11,336 nucleotides of DNA from NCBI GenBank assembly GCA_026982275.1, contig JALSHK010000403.1:1-11336 (forward strand). Direction: 5' to 3'. The translations under genes were made by a program, and so were the position numbers. Below are positions 1-5,997 of the stretch, piece by piece (the first letter of the stretch is position 1; each line of letters starts with the position of its first letter). The notes under the pieces were generated by a model. The model saw only the letters and a program-made list of their open reading frames with translations. It was not told the origin of the DNA and made no database searches. This DNA is from Paracoccaceae bacterium (GTDB lineage: Bacteria; Pseudomonadota; Alphaproteobacteria; Rhodobacterales; Rhodobacteraceae).

Positions 1-1
1 G

Positions 2-187
2 GCTCTGGCTGCCAAAAGCGATAAAGAAGCCGCAATCGATCATCTGCTGGAGCTGTTCAAGCGCGATCGTGAATGGAATGACGGCGCGGCCAAAACCCAG
101 CTGATCAAAATTCTGGATGCTTTGGGCCCACAATCCGAGCTGGCGCAAAAAGGCCGCCGCAAGCTCACCTCGATGTTTTTTGCGTGA
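2..187 (+). CDS. CnoX/YbbN-like thioredoxin-TPR protein, C-terminal fragment
   Basis: The frame is open from the window edge and gives 61 residues before a TGA at 185-187; the start lies outside the window. The fragment is helical, with a basic patch (FKRDREWNDGAAKTQLIKI) followed by LDALGP and a KGRRKLTSMFFA tail. This pattern matches the C-terminal tetratricopeptide end of CnoX/YbbN (thioredoxin-fold holdase co-chaperone) proteins of alphaproteobacteria. The thioredoxin domain itself is not visible, so the identification rests on the tail alone. In that family the TPR part holds unfolded clients during oxidative stress and passes them to chaperones in the cytoplasm. The gene ends 7 bp before the Trm112-like gene, so the two are probably co-transcribed. 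Confidence 0.72.
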   Translation, partial: ALAAKSDKEAAIDHLLELFKRDREWNDGAAKTQLIKILDALGPQSELAQKGRRKLTSMFFA

Positions 188-194
188 GGCCGGC

Positions 195-368
195 ATGAGC
201 CATATCGATCCGAAATTGCTGGAGGCGCTGGTCTGTCCGATCACCCGCGCCACCCTGCGCTATGATGCCGCCAAGCAAGAGCTGGTCTCCAAAGGTGCAG
301 GGCTGGCCTTTCCGATCCGCAACGGTATTCCGGTGATGCTGGTGGACGAGGCGCGGGTGCTGGACTAG
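195..368 (+). CDS. Trm112/YcaR-like small protein
   Basis: This is a 57-residue protein beginning MSHIDPKLLEALVCP and ending with PIRNGIPVMLVDEARVLD. The LLEALVCPIT block, the FPIRNGIPVML block and the closing DEAR are the hallmarks of the bacterial Trm112/YcaR (UPF0434) family. The classical zinc-site pattern is reduced: Cys14 is present, but the second position of the CPxC pair is Thr (CPIT) and the later Cys is replaced, so a zinc site is unlikely. Alphaproteobacterial members often look like this. The function of bacterial members is poorly defined; eukaryotic and archaeal Trm112 activates methyltransferases. The ATG at 195 is preferred over the in-frame upstream codon at 117, because starting at 117 would overlap the upstream coding sequence by about 70 bp and add residues with no family resemblance. 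Confidence 0.85.
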   Translation: MSHIDPKLLEALVCPITRATLRYDAAKQELVSKGAGLAFPIRNGIPVMLVDEARVLD

Positions 369-369
369 C

Positions 370-402
370 AAAAAGCCCCCGTAAGGCGGGCTTCAGCCCG
401 CC
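370..402 (-). terminator. Rho-independent terminator closing block A
   Basis: Read on the minus strand, immediately at the dehydratase stop codon, AAGCCC (393-388) pairs with GGGCTT (378-373) and is followed by a run of T (374-370). An overlapping perfect palindrome, GGCGGGC-TTCA-GCCCGCC (385-402), lies across the stop codon. On the plus strand the same stem lacks a following T-run, so it should work mainly for the minus-strand transcript. It sits between converging genes (the Trm112-like gene ends at 368), where a terminator is expected. Confidence 0.7.
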
Positions 403-1352
403 ACCGCCCGCGCAAACATATCCGCATCCACATTCCCGCCGGAAGCCACCGCGATCACCGTGTCGCCCTCCAGTGCCTCGCCGTGAAACAGCGCCGCCGC
501 CAAGGCCACCGCGCCCCCCGGCTCGATCACGATTTTCAGACGGGCAAAAGCCATCGCCATCGCCCGCAGCACCTCATCCTCGGATACCACAATCCCCGCC
601 GCGCAATGGGTGCGCATAATCGGAAAGGTGATCTCTCCCACGCTTGGCGTTATAATCGCATCACAAATCGAGCCATCACGCCGGATATTCTCCTCGCGCC
701 TGCCGCTGATCAAGGATCGCGCCGCATCGTCAAAATCTTCGGGCTCCACCGGATGCACCCGCCAGTTTGGCCGCGCTTCCGCAAGCGCCAACGCTATTCC
801 CGAGGTCAGCCCACCACCACCACAAGGCACCAACACCTCAACCTCGGCTATGCTGCACCCAGTAGCGATTTCCAACCCGACAGAAGCCTGTCCGGCAATC
901 ACCTGCGGATCATCAAACGGCTTCACCAGCGTCAGCCCGCGCGCCTCGCTTAGCGTAGCGCCGATCGCATCCCGATCCTCGGTGGCGCGGTCATATAGCA
1001 CCACCTCCGCCCCCAGCGCCTTGGTGTTTTCGATCTTGGAGACCGGCGCATCGGCGGGCATGATGATCACCGCCGAGCCCCCAAGCATTCGGGCCGCCAG
1101 CGCCACGCCCTGCGCATGGTTCCCCGAGGAATAGGCAATAACCCCGCGCTTCAGCGTAGCCCCATCCATCGCCGAAAGCGCTGCATAGGCCCCGCGAAAT
1201 TTGAAGCTGCCCGTGTGTTGCAAGCATTCGGGCTTGATCAAAACCTTGCGCCCCGCGATCTCGTCCAGAAAGGGCGAGGAGAGCAGCGGGGTTTGCCGGA
1301 TCACCGGTTGAATTCGCCCGTAAGCCGCATGGATCATTTCAAGCCCGATCAT
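393..1352 (-). CDS. PLP-dependent threonine/serine dehydratase (serine racemase-like)
   Basis: This 319-residue fold-type II PLP enzyme lacks a C-terminal ACT domain. The Schiff-base lysine is K51 in GSFKFRGA, the substrate loop is SSGNHAQG (75-82), the glycine-rich phosphate-binding loop is CGGGGLTSG (177-185), and SGGNVD (304-309) lies near the PLP ring nitrogen. E203 and D209 in EPEDFDDA align by eye with the divalent-metal site of serine racemase/catabolic dehydratases. Expected reaction: deamination of L-threonine or L-serine to 2-oxobutyrate or pyruvate plus ammonia; racemisation is possible. The short, ACT-free form argues against the isoleucine-regulated biosynthetic IlvA. GGAG with good spacing precedes the ATG. 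Its start overlaps the hydrolase stop by 4 bp, implying translational coupling. Substrate is not determinable from sequence alone. Confidence 0.87.
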   Translation of the reverse strand: MIGLEMIHAAYGRIQPVIRQTPLLSSPFLDEIAGRKVLIKPECLQHTGSFKFRGAYAALSAMDGATLKRGVIAYSSGNHAQGVALAARMLGGSAVIIMPADAPVSKIENTKALGAEVVLYDRATEDRDAIGATLSEARGLTLVKPFDDPQVIAGQASVGLEIATGCSIAEVEVLVPCGGGGLTSGIALALAEARPNWRVHPVEPEDFDDAARSLISGRREENIRRDGSICDAIITPSVGEITFPIMRTHCAAGIVVSEDEVLRAMAMAFARLKIVIEPGGAVALAAALFHGEALEGDTVIAVASGGNVDADMFARAVAG

Positions 1353-2176
1353 GCTGTCTCCAGTAATTCACGAATGATCTCAATCGATTCAGGTTCATCC
1401 AGCAGCGGGATATGGCCCCGATTCGGCACCTCGGCAAATAACATATCCGGGCGGCGGGCCTGCATTTTTTCGGCGGTATCCTTGCTTAGCAGATCTGAAT
1501 TTTCTCCGCGCAGCAGGGCCAGCGGCGTATTGGCCATCAGGTCAAACAGCCCCCAAAGGTCCGGCGCTTCACCCAAAGCCTGCTCGGCCATGGCCGTGCC
1601 GATAGCCGGATCATAATTCAGCGAAATTCCCGTATCCGAGACCGCAAACCAGCGCCGCGCCAGCGCCTGCCATTTGGCATCGTCCAGATCGGGAAACGCC
1701 GCCGCCATCTCGGCTTTCAGCCCCGCCACCAGCGCGTTCATATCCTTCGCGCGGGGCGGCTTTCCGACATAATCCATGATCTTGCCCATGCCTGCCGGAT
1801 CCAGCTCGGGGCCGATATCATTCAGCAGCACCCCCGCCAGCCGCCCGGGCGTGGTGGCGGCGAGGATCATGGCATTGAAGCCCCCGCGCGAGGTGCCGAT
1901 TATCGTCGCCTTTTCCAGCCCGATAAAGTCCATGAACTCCACCACATCGCGGGCTTCCTGCACGATGTTATAGCTTTTGTAATCCGCCGCCCAATCCGAG
2001 CCGTTGCGCCCGCGCATGGTCAGCCGGATGATCTGCGCCTCGGCCTGCATGGCGGCAGTCAGCTCGTCAAAATCCTCAAGGCTTCGGGTCAGCCCCGGCA
2101 GGCAGAGCAGAGGTTTGCCCGCGCCTTCAATGCGGTAATCCAGGGTCAGCCCGTCGCTGGTGGTAAACGGCTTCAT
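1349..2176 (-). CDS. Alpha/beta hydrolase of unknown substrate
   Basis: A 275-residue cytosolic alpha/beta-hydrolase fold protein with no signal peptide. The oxyanion region is CLPGLTRS (25-32), the nucleophile elbow is GTSRGG (94-99) with Ser96, the likely acid is D228 in RGENSDLLS, and the general base is His255 in NRGHIPLLDEP. The triad is complete, so the enzyme should be active. A nucleophilic serine rather than aspartate separates it from haloalkane/haloacetate dehalogenases and points to an esterase, lactonase or C-C hydrolase. The ATG overlaps the upstream dehalogenase stop as ATGA, and no strong Shine-Dalgarno is visible in front of it, so translation probably depends on coupling. 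Its own stop overlaps the dehydratase start in the same way. The natural substrate is not deducible. Confidence 0.85.
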   Translation of the reverse strand: MKPFTTSDGLTLDYRIEGAGKPLLCLPGLTRSLEDFDELTAAMQAEAQIIRLTMRGRNGSDWAADYKSYNIVQEARDVVEFMDFIGLEKATIIGTSRGGFNAMILAATTPGRLAGVLLNDIGPELDPAGMGKIMDYVGKPPRAKDMNALVAGLKAEMAAAFPDLDDAKWQALARRWFAVSDTGISLNYDPAIGTAMAEQALGEAPDLWGLFDLMANTPLALLRGENSDLLSKDTAEKMQARRPDMLFAEVPNRGHIPLLDEPESIEIIRELLETA

Positions 2177-2859
2177 AATGCCGCCGCCAAATCAGGAATG
2201 CCGGTTAGATCATCCATCTGGTGTTGTGGTGCGCTTGGCAGCCGGTCCATCGGCTCACCCGCGCGATTCACCCATACCGTATGAAAGCCGTGACGGACGG
2301 CATAGGCGGCATCCCAGCCGTTGGAGGACACAAATAATACCTGATCCGGCGCGGTGCTGAAATGCTGGTCCACCAGCGCATAAACGCTTGGGTGGGGCTT
2401 GAACACGCCAAGGCTTTCAACGCTCAGCACCGCATCGAGCATATCGCCAATGCCGGCGGATTTCACCGCGCCCGACAGCATATCGGGCGAGCCGTTTGAC
2501 AGGATGCCGGTATTCATCCCCGCTTCTTTTAGCGCCGCCAGCATGGCGGGCACCTCGGGAAAAGCCGAGAGCTGCCAGTAAAGCGCCAGCAGGCGTTCGC
2601 GCAGCTCGGGGCTGGCAAGGCCAGCGGCTTCCAGCGCATAATCCAGCCCGTCTTGTGTGACCTGCCAAAAATCGCAATGGGTGCCGGAGGTGGCGCGCAG
2701 CCATGTGTATTGCAGCTGCTTGGCGCGCCAGTCCGCCGCGATCTGCGGCCATTTGGCGGCGAAAGCCTCGCGCCCCGGCTCGGCCGCTGCAATGCGCGCG
2801 GCGGCGGCGACATCAAACAACGTGCCGTAAGCGTCAAATATCACGGTAGTGACTGGCAT
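2173..2859 (-). CDS. Haloacid dehalogenase, type II (L-2-haloacid dehalogenase)
   Basis: A 228-residue HAD-superfamily protein with the small helical cap of type II enzymes. Motif I is FDAYGTLFD, with nucleophile D9 and T13. The set known from L-2-haloacid dehalogenases appears complete: R45 (DWRAKQLQYTW), S121-N122 (ILSNGSPDML), K154 and Y160 (VFKPHPSVY), then S178, N180 and D183 (VSSNGWDAA). These enzymes hydrolyse L-2-haloalkanoates to D-2-hydroxyacids through an aspartyl ester. That residue set separates it from generic HAD phosphatases, which lack the Arg and the SSNxWD block. AAGGGGA precedes the ATG. The gene lies 37 bp after fabI and overlaps the following hydrolase by 4 bp. Whether halogenated acids are the physiological substrate is inferred, since many marine bacteria carry such genes. 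Confidence 0.88.
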   Translation of the reverse strand: MPVTTVIFDAYGTLFDVAAAARIAAAEPGREAFAAKWPQIAADWRAKQLQYTWLRATSGTHCDFWQVTQDGLDYALEAAGLASPELRERLLALYWQLSAFPEVPAMLAALKEAGMNTGILSNGSPDMLSGAVKSAGIGDMLDAVLSVESLGVFKPHPSVYALVDQHFSTAPDQVLFVSSNGWDAAYAVRHGFHTVWVNRAGEPMDRLPSAPQHQMDDLTGIPDLAAAL

Positions 2860-2880
2860 GGTTTTCCCCTTTTTGCGCTA

Positions 2881-2895
2881 GCGGGGTGGCCCCGC
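2881..2895. repeat. Small GC palindrome between fabI and the dehalogenase
   Basis: GCGGGG-TGG-CCCCGC forms a 6-bp perfect stem with a 3-base loop in the 37-bp gap between fabI and the dehalogenase gene. On the minus strand it is followed by GCGCAAAAAGG, not by a T-run, so it is not a standard intrinsic terminator. It could stabilise the 3' end of the fabA-fabB-fabI segment of mRNA against exonucleases and so separate its level from the downstream genes, as small GC palindromes do elsewhere. That role is inferred. Confidence 0.5.
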
Positions 2896-2896
2896 C

Positions 2897-3685
2897 CTAC
2901 AGGTTTTCGGCTTGTGGCATGCCGGTCAGATGATAGCCGCCATCGACAAAAATCGTCTCGCCCGTGGTATGCGCGCCGTAATCCGACATCAGATACATCG
3001 CGGTGCCGCCCACGCTTTCCAGCGTGGCATTGCTGCGCAGCGGCGCGTTTTCCTCGGTGTGGCGATAGACCTTGCGCGCGCCACCAATGGCCGCACCGGC
3101 GAGGGTTTTCATCGGGCCGGGGCTAACGGCATTCACCCGAATACCGTCTTGGCCCAGATCATTGGCCAGATAGCGCACCGTGCTTTCCAGCGCCGCTTTT
3201 GCCACCCCCATCACGTTATAATTCGGGATCACCCGCTGGGAGCCAAAATAGGTAAGCGTGATGATCGAGCCGCCATCGGGCATCAGCTTGGCGGCGCGGC
3301 GCGATACATCAATCAGGCTAAAGCAGGAAATATCCATAGAATTCAGGAAGTTGGCGCGGCTGGTGCCGATAAACCGGCCATTCAGCTCGTCTTTGTCGGA
3401 ATAGGCAATGGCATGAACCAGAAAATCGATCTGGCCCCATTCATCCTTCAGCGCCGCAAAAACCGCATCCAGCGACTCTTCGCTTTGCACATCGGCATCC
3501 AGCACAAGGCTGGAGCCGACGCTTTCCGCCAAGGGCTTTACCCGCTTGCCAAAAGCCTCGCCCTGATAGGTGAAGGCCAGCTCGGCGCCCTCGGCGGCCA
3601 GCGTTTGGGCAATGCCCCATGCGATCGAGCGGTTATTGGCCACGCCCATCACCAGCCCGCGCTTGCCCTTCATCAAATCAGCCAT
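2897..3685 (-). CDS. fabI: Enoyl-[acyl-carrier-protein] reductase (NADH)
   Basis: This 262-residue protein belongs to the short-chain dehydrogenase superfamily, FabI branch. The N-terminal cofactor loop is GVANNRSIAWG (14-24). The catalytic residues have FabI spacing: Y146, Y156 and K163 (LTYFGSQ, then NYNVMGVAK). The NAGS-like segment is replaced by HAIAYSDKDEL (91-101), typical of alphaproteobacterial FabI. VNAVSPGPMKTLA (184-196) leads into the flexible substrate loop. The enzyme reduces trans-2-enoyl-ACP in the last step of each fatty-acid elongation cycle and is the target of triclosan-type inhibitors. The position aligned with E. coli G93 appears to be Ala94. It starts 3 bp after the fabB stop, with GGAG overlapping that stop codon, so it is translationally coupled to fabB. 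Confidence 0.95.
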   Translation of the reverse strand: MADLMKGKRGLVMGVANNRSIAWGIAQTLAAEGAELAFTYQGEAFGKRVKPLAESVGSSLVLDADVQSEESLDAVFAALKDEWGQIDFLVHAIAYSDKDELNGRFIGTSRANFLNSMDISCFSLIDVSRRAAKLMPDGGSIITLTYFGSQRVIPNYNVMGVAKAALESTVRYLANDLGQDGIRVNAVSPGPMKTLAGAAIGGARKVYRHTEENAPLRSNATLESVGGTAMYLMSDYGAHTTGETIFVDGGYHLTGMPQAENL

Positions 3686-3688
3686 GCC

Positions 3689-4918
3689 TTACTCCACAAA
3701 TTTGCTTAACAGCATAGAGCCGTTGGTGCCGCCAAAACCGAAGCTGTTGGTCATAACCGTATCCAGCCCGGCGTTTTCCACCAGCTCGGTGGCAATTTCG
3801 CCCGCATCCAGCGCCTCGTCCAGCGTTTCGACATTGATCGAGGGCGCGATGAAATCATCCTTCAGCATCAGCAGGCAAAAGATCGCCTCCAGCGCGCCGG
3901 TCGCCCCCTGGGAATGGCCGGTCATGGATTTGGTCGAGCTGATAAGCGGGGTATTGCCACGGCCAAATACGCGGCGCACAGCCTCGACCTCCCCCACATC
4001 ACCAACGGGGGTGGAGGTGCCATGGGCATTGATATAGCCAACCTTGCGGCCTTCGGGCAGGGTTTCAAGCGCCAGCCGCATAGCGCGCTCGCCGCCTTCG
4101 CCAGACGGGGCCACCATATCATGGCCATCCGACGTCGCCGCATAGCCGGTGATCTCGGCATAAATCGTCGCGCCGCGCGCCTTGGCATGCTCCAGCTCTT
4201 CCAGCACCAGCATGCCGCCGCCACCGGCAATCACAAAGCCGTCGCGGCCCGCATCAAAGGCGCGGCTCGCCTTTTCGGGGATCTCGTTATATTTGCTGCT
4301 CATCGCGCCCATGGCGTCAAACAGGCAGGAAAGCGTCCAGTCCAGCTCCTCGCCGCCGCCGGCAAACATCACATCCTGCTTGCCCATCATGATCTGCTCG
4401 GAGGCCGAGCCGATGCAATGCAGGCTGGTGGAGCAAGCGCTGGTGATCGAATAATTTATGCCCTTGATTTTATAGGCGGTGGACAGATTGGCCGACACCG
4501 TGGAGGACATGCATTTGGGCACGGCAAACGGCCCGATCCGCTTGGGCGCGCCTTTTTCCAGCACGATCTGGTGCGCGGTGAACATCGCCGAGGTGGATGG
4601 CCCGCCAGAACCGGCCACCAAGCCGGTGCGCGGGTTGGAAATATCCGCCTCTGTCAGCCCCGCATCCTTGATCGCCTGATCCATGGCGATATAGGCATAG
4701 GCCGCGCCGCGCCCCATAAAGCGCAGGGCGCGCTTGTCTATATGCTCGGCGATATTGATATCCGGCTCGCCCGCGATCTGGCTGCGAAAGCCTCGCGCTG
4801 CCATTTCCGCATTGGCTTTTATGCCGGAGCGACCGGCCTTGAGCGAGGCCAGAACCTCCTCCGCACTATTTCCGATCGGGGAAACCACCCCGAGACCAGT
4901 GACAACAACACGACGCAT
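3689..4918 (-). CDS. fabB: 3-oxoacyl-[acyl-carrier-protein] synthase I
   Basis: This 409-residue thiolase-fold condensing enzyme is near the usual FabB length (E. coli 406). The Cys-His-His triad is visible: C162 in TSACSTSLH, H299 in NAHGTSTPVGD and H335 in SMTGHSQGATGALE; GFGGTNG (394-400) is the C-terminal glycine loop. It extends cis-3-decenoyl-ACP from FabA and so commits carbon to unsaturated fatty acids. Position directly behind fabA supports FabB rather than FabF, whose active-site sequences are similar. The ATG at 4918 gives the canonical MRRVVVTGLG start and has AAAGGA at proper distance. A TTG at 4933 would add five residues and place that ribosome site inside the coding region. 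fabI follows after 3 bp. Confidence 0.94.
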   Translation of the reverse strand: MRRVVVTGLGVVSPIGNSAEEVLASLKAGRSGIKANAEMAARGFRSQIAGEPDINIAEHIDKRALRFMGRGAAYAYIAMDQAIKDAGLTEADISNPRTGLVAGSGGPSTSAMFTAHQIVLEKGAPKRIGPFAVPKCMSSTVSANLSTAYKIKGINYSITSACSTSLHCIGSASEQIMMGKQDVMFAGGGEELDWTLSCLFDAMGAMSSKYNEIPEKASRAFDAGRDGFVIAGGGGMLVLEELEHAKARGATIYAEITGYAATSDGHDMVAPSGEGGERAMRLALETLPEGRKVGYINAHGTSTPVGDVGEVEAVRRVFGRGNTPLISSTKSMTGHSQGATGALEAIFCLLMLKDDFIAPSINVETLDEALDAGEIATELVENAGLDTVMTNSFGFGGTNGSMLLSKFVE

Positions 4919-4924
4919 CTGTGT

Positions 4925-4930
4925 TCCTTT
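4925..4930 (-). promoter_or_regulatory. Ribosome binding site deciding the fabB start
   Basis: AAAGGA lies 6 bases before the ATG at 4918. It rules against the alternative in-frame TTG at 4933, which would lie upstream of it. It shows that fabB has its own initiation site in the 22-bp gap after fabA. Confidence 0.7.
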
Positions 4931-4940
4931 CAAAAGGGTA

Positions 4941-5447
4941 TTATTCTTGCGACAGGCCGACCTTGAGGTCGGTCACATCATAACACAATTCACCATCGGC
5001 AAACATTTTGCCATTGGCGCGGCCCACCTTCAGGCGGCGGTCAATCACACGGGTGAAATCGATCTCATAGCGCACGAGCTTGGTTTTGGGCGTCACCATG
5101 CCGGTGAATTTCACATCCCCCGAGCCGAGCGCCATGCCCTTGCCCTTCATGCCGCGCCAGCCCAGATTAAAGCCGGTAAGCTGCCACATGCCATCAAGGC
5201 CAAGGCAGCCCGGCATGATCGGATTGCCCACGAAATGACAGGGGAAAAACCAAAGATCGGGATGGATATCCAGCTCGGCCACCACATGGCCCTGCCCATT
5301 GGAGCCACCATCCGCCGAAATCTCGGTGATGCGGTCCATCATCAGCATAGGCGGCAATGGCAATTGCGGGTTTCCAAGCCCGAACATTTCGCCACGGGCG
5401 CAAGAAAGCAGGCCTTCATAATCGATGCTGGAAGGGCGGTCAGTCAT
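4941..5447 (-). CDS. fabA: 3-hydroxydecanoyl-ACP dehydratase/isomerase
   Basis: This 168-residue hot-dog fold protein is close to the usual FabA length (E. coli 172). The active-site His71 is in FFPCHFVGNPIMPG and the acid Asp85 in GCLGLDGMWQL, both diagnostic of FabA rather than FabZ. It dehydrates 3-hydroxydecanoyl-ACP and isomerises trans-2- to cis-3-decenoyl-ACP, the branch point for oxygen-independent unsaturated fatty-acid synthesis. The start at 5447 (MTDRPSSIDYEG) is preferred; a TTG at 5468 would add seven residues unlike the family. Only a weak GAGAGA at 5455-5460 precedes it, so translation initiation may be tuned by leader structure. It is first in the fabA-fabB-fabI run, and the leader 5448-5569 contains several inverted repeats. 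Many alphaproteobacteria carry irr just upstream; here that place holds an I78 inhibitor gene. Confidence 0.95.
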   Translation of the reverse strand: MTDRPSSIDYEGLLSCARGEMFGLGNPQLPLPPMLMMDRITEISADGGSNGQGHVVAELDIHPDLWFFPCHFVGNPIMPGCLGLDGMWQLTGFNLGWRGMKGKGMALGSGDVKFTGMVTPKTKLVRYEIDFTRVIDRRLKVGRANGKMFADGELCYDVTDLKVGLSQE

Positions 5448-5460
5448 GGGTATATCTCTC

Positions 5461-5488
5461 GGTAACAAAGTGAAACTAATGCGTTACC
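5461..5488. promoter_or_regulatory. Inverted repeat close to the fabA start
   Basis: GGTAAC (5461-5466) and GTTACC (5483-5488) are perfect 6-bp inverted arms separated by 16 bases, beginning 14 bp upstream of the fabA ATG. The arm nearest the gene touches the weak ribosome site. It could be an operator for a fatty-acid regulator or an mRNA hairpin limiting fabA translation. I do not recognise it as a known FabR, DesT or Irr box. Confidence 0.35.
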
Positions 5489-5503
5489 TACACCCTAACA
5501 TTG

Positions 5504-5550
5504 GCAAATGCGGCTTCGCAATAGCGCCCTTGGGGTTTGGGCGCATTTGC
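5504..5550. promoter_or_regulatory. Overlapping inverted repeats in the fabA leader
   Basis: Two nested inverted repeats share an arm. The outer one is GCAAATGCG (5504-5512) with CGCATTTGC (5542-5550), 9 bp perfect. The inner one is GCGCCC (5524-5529) with GGGCGC (5539-5544), 6 bp perfect. They overlap at 5542-5544, so in an RNA the two stems could compete or partly coexist. No T-run follows on the minus strand, so this is not a plain terminator of the upstream I78 gene. It lies 57-103 bp before fabA, where a promoter, operator or leader element would be expected. Confidence 0.4.
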
Positions 5551-5569
5551 AAGGCTATGTTACAGTTTT

Positions 5570-5881
5570 TTATCCGCAGGCCACATGGACGATGGTTCCG
5601 GCTGCGGCAATGCCGATATTCAAGCGCGCGCGATCGGCGTCTTTGGTGAAGGCGGTGCCAGGCCGGATAATCCGGGTATTGGCAGGCAGGCTCACACTGG
5701 CGAGCGCACTCTCTGGCTGACCGAGCAACCCTTGCAGCCCTTTGGCCCCGCAATTGCCGGAAATCACATTCGGAACCGAAAAAGCAGTGGGAGAATCGGT
5801 GGGCTCGATTTGGAATTGCCCCATAGGCAAATTGCACGCCGACACAATAAATGTTGCCGTAATGGCCGCGTAAACTCTCAT
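5570..5881 (-). CDS. Peptidase inhibitor I78 family lipoprotein
   Basis: This 103-residue protein starts with a short signal, MRVYAAITATFIVSAC, ending in a lipobox VSAC with Cys16. It should be lipidated, and Asn17 after the Cys favours the outer membrane over retention. After a Ser/Thr/Pro-containing linker comes the I78 domain: NCGAKGLQGLLGQP (43-56), then TRIIRPGTAFTKD (69-81), RLNIGI (86-91) and a closing HVACG. C44 and C102 could form a disulfide. I78 proteins inhibit serine proteases of the elastase/subtilisin type, so a cell-envelope role against self or foreign proteases is plausible. GGAG 8 bases before the ATG supports the start. It appears to be a lone transcription unit, with 122 bp after it and 129 bp before it. 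Length fits small bacterial I78 proteins. Confidence 0.82.
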   Translation of the reverse strand: MRVYAAITATFIVSACNLPMGQFQIEPTDSPTAFSVPNVISGNCGAKGLQGLLGQPESALASVSLPANTRIIRPGTAFTKDADRARLNIGIAAAGTIVHVACG

Positions 5882-5921
5882 AATAAATACTCCATGACTA
5901 CTGGTAAATAAAATTTATAAC

Positions 5922-5940
5922 ACAATTTGGAACAAATTGT
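5922..5940. promoter_or_regulatory. 19-bp palindrome upstream of the I78 gene
   Basis: ACAATTTG-GAA-CAAATTGT has perfect 8-bp arms and a 3-base centre. It is centred about 50 bp before the I78 ATG. On the minus strand it is followed by GTTATAAATTTT, whose TATAAA could be a -10 element, so a protein bound here would cover the promoter. It could instead act as a weak terminator of the upstream MDR gene, although the following tract is not a clean T-run. Confidence 0.4.
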
Positions 5941-5979
5941 TAGTATGCTTATAAGGTATCGTTAACGAAATATGGTTTA

Positions 5980-5997
5980 ATGTCGGATTTGCGACAT
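5980..5997. promoter_or_regulatory. 18-bp ATGTCG-N6-CGACAT inverted repeat
   Basis: ATGTCG (5980-5985) and CGACAT (5992-5997) are perfect 6-bp inverted arms with a 6-base spacer, about 100 bp upstream of the I78 ATG. The spacing is typical of a dimeric regulator half-site pair. I cannot name the regulator. Confidence 0.3.

Noticed and set aside
117..368. Longer 83-residue version of the Trm112-like protein
   Set aside because: It would overlap the thioredoxin-TPR gene by about 70 bp, and the added residues have no family resemblance; the ATG at 195 gives the normal start.
2912..3709. Open plus-strand frame of 265 codons opposite fabI
   Set aside because: Antisense to a complete FabI, low-complexity composition rich in His, Arg and Ala, and no recognisable motif.
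4919..4933. TTG start for fabB
   Set aside because: It places the AAAGGA ribosome site inside the coding region and precedes the canonical MRRVVVTG start.
3914..4966. Long open plus-strand frame of 350 codons opposite fabB
   Set aside because: It lies wholly antisense to a fully conserved FabB with all catalytic residues. Its product is His/Arg/Gly/Ala-rich with no domain, as expected from the GC-rich opposite strand.
5448..5468. TTG start for fabA
   Set aside because: The added seven residues are unlike FabA and would cover the ribosome-binding region; the ATG at 5447 gives the usual length.
5524..5544. GCGCCC/GGGCGC hairpin as terminator of the I78 gene
   Set aside because: No T-run follows on the minus strand; it is kept instead as part of the leader repeats before fabA.
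5504..5550. Recognisable sigma-70 promoter for fabA
   Set aside because: Candidate -35 boxes such as TTGCGA and TTGCCA exist in this stretch on the minus strand, but no convincing -10 box follows at 16-18 bp, so no promoter was called.
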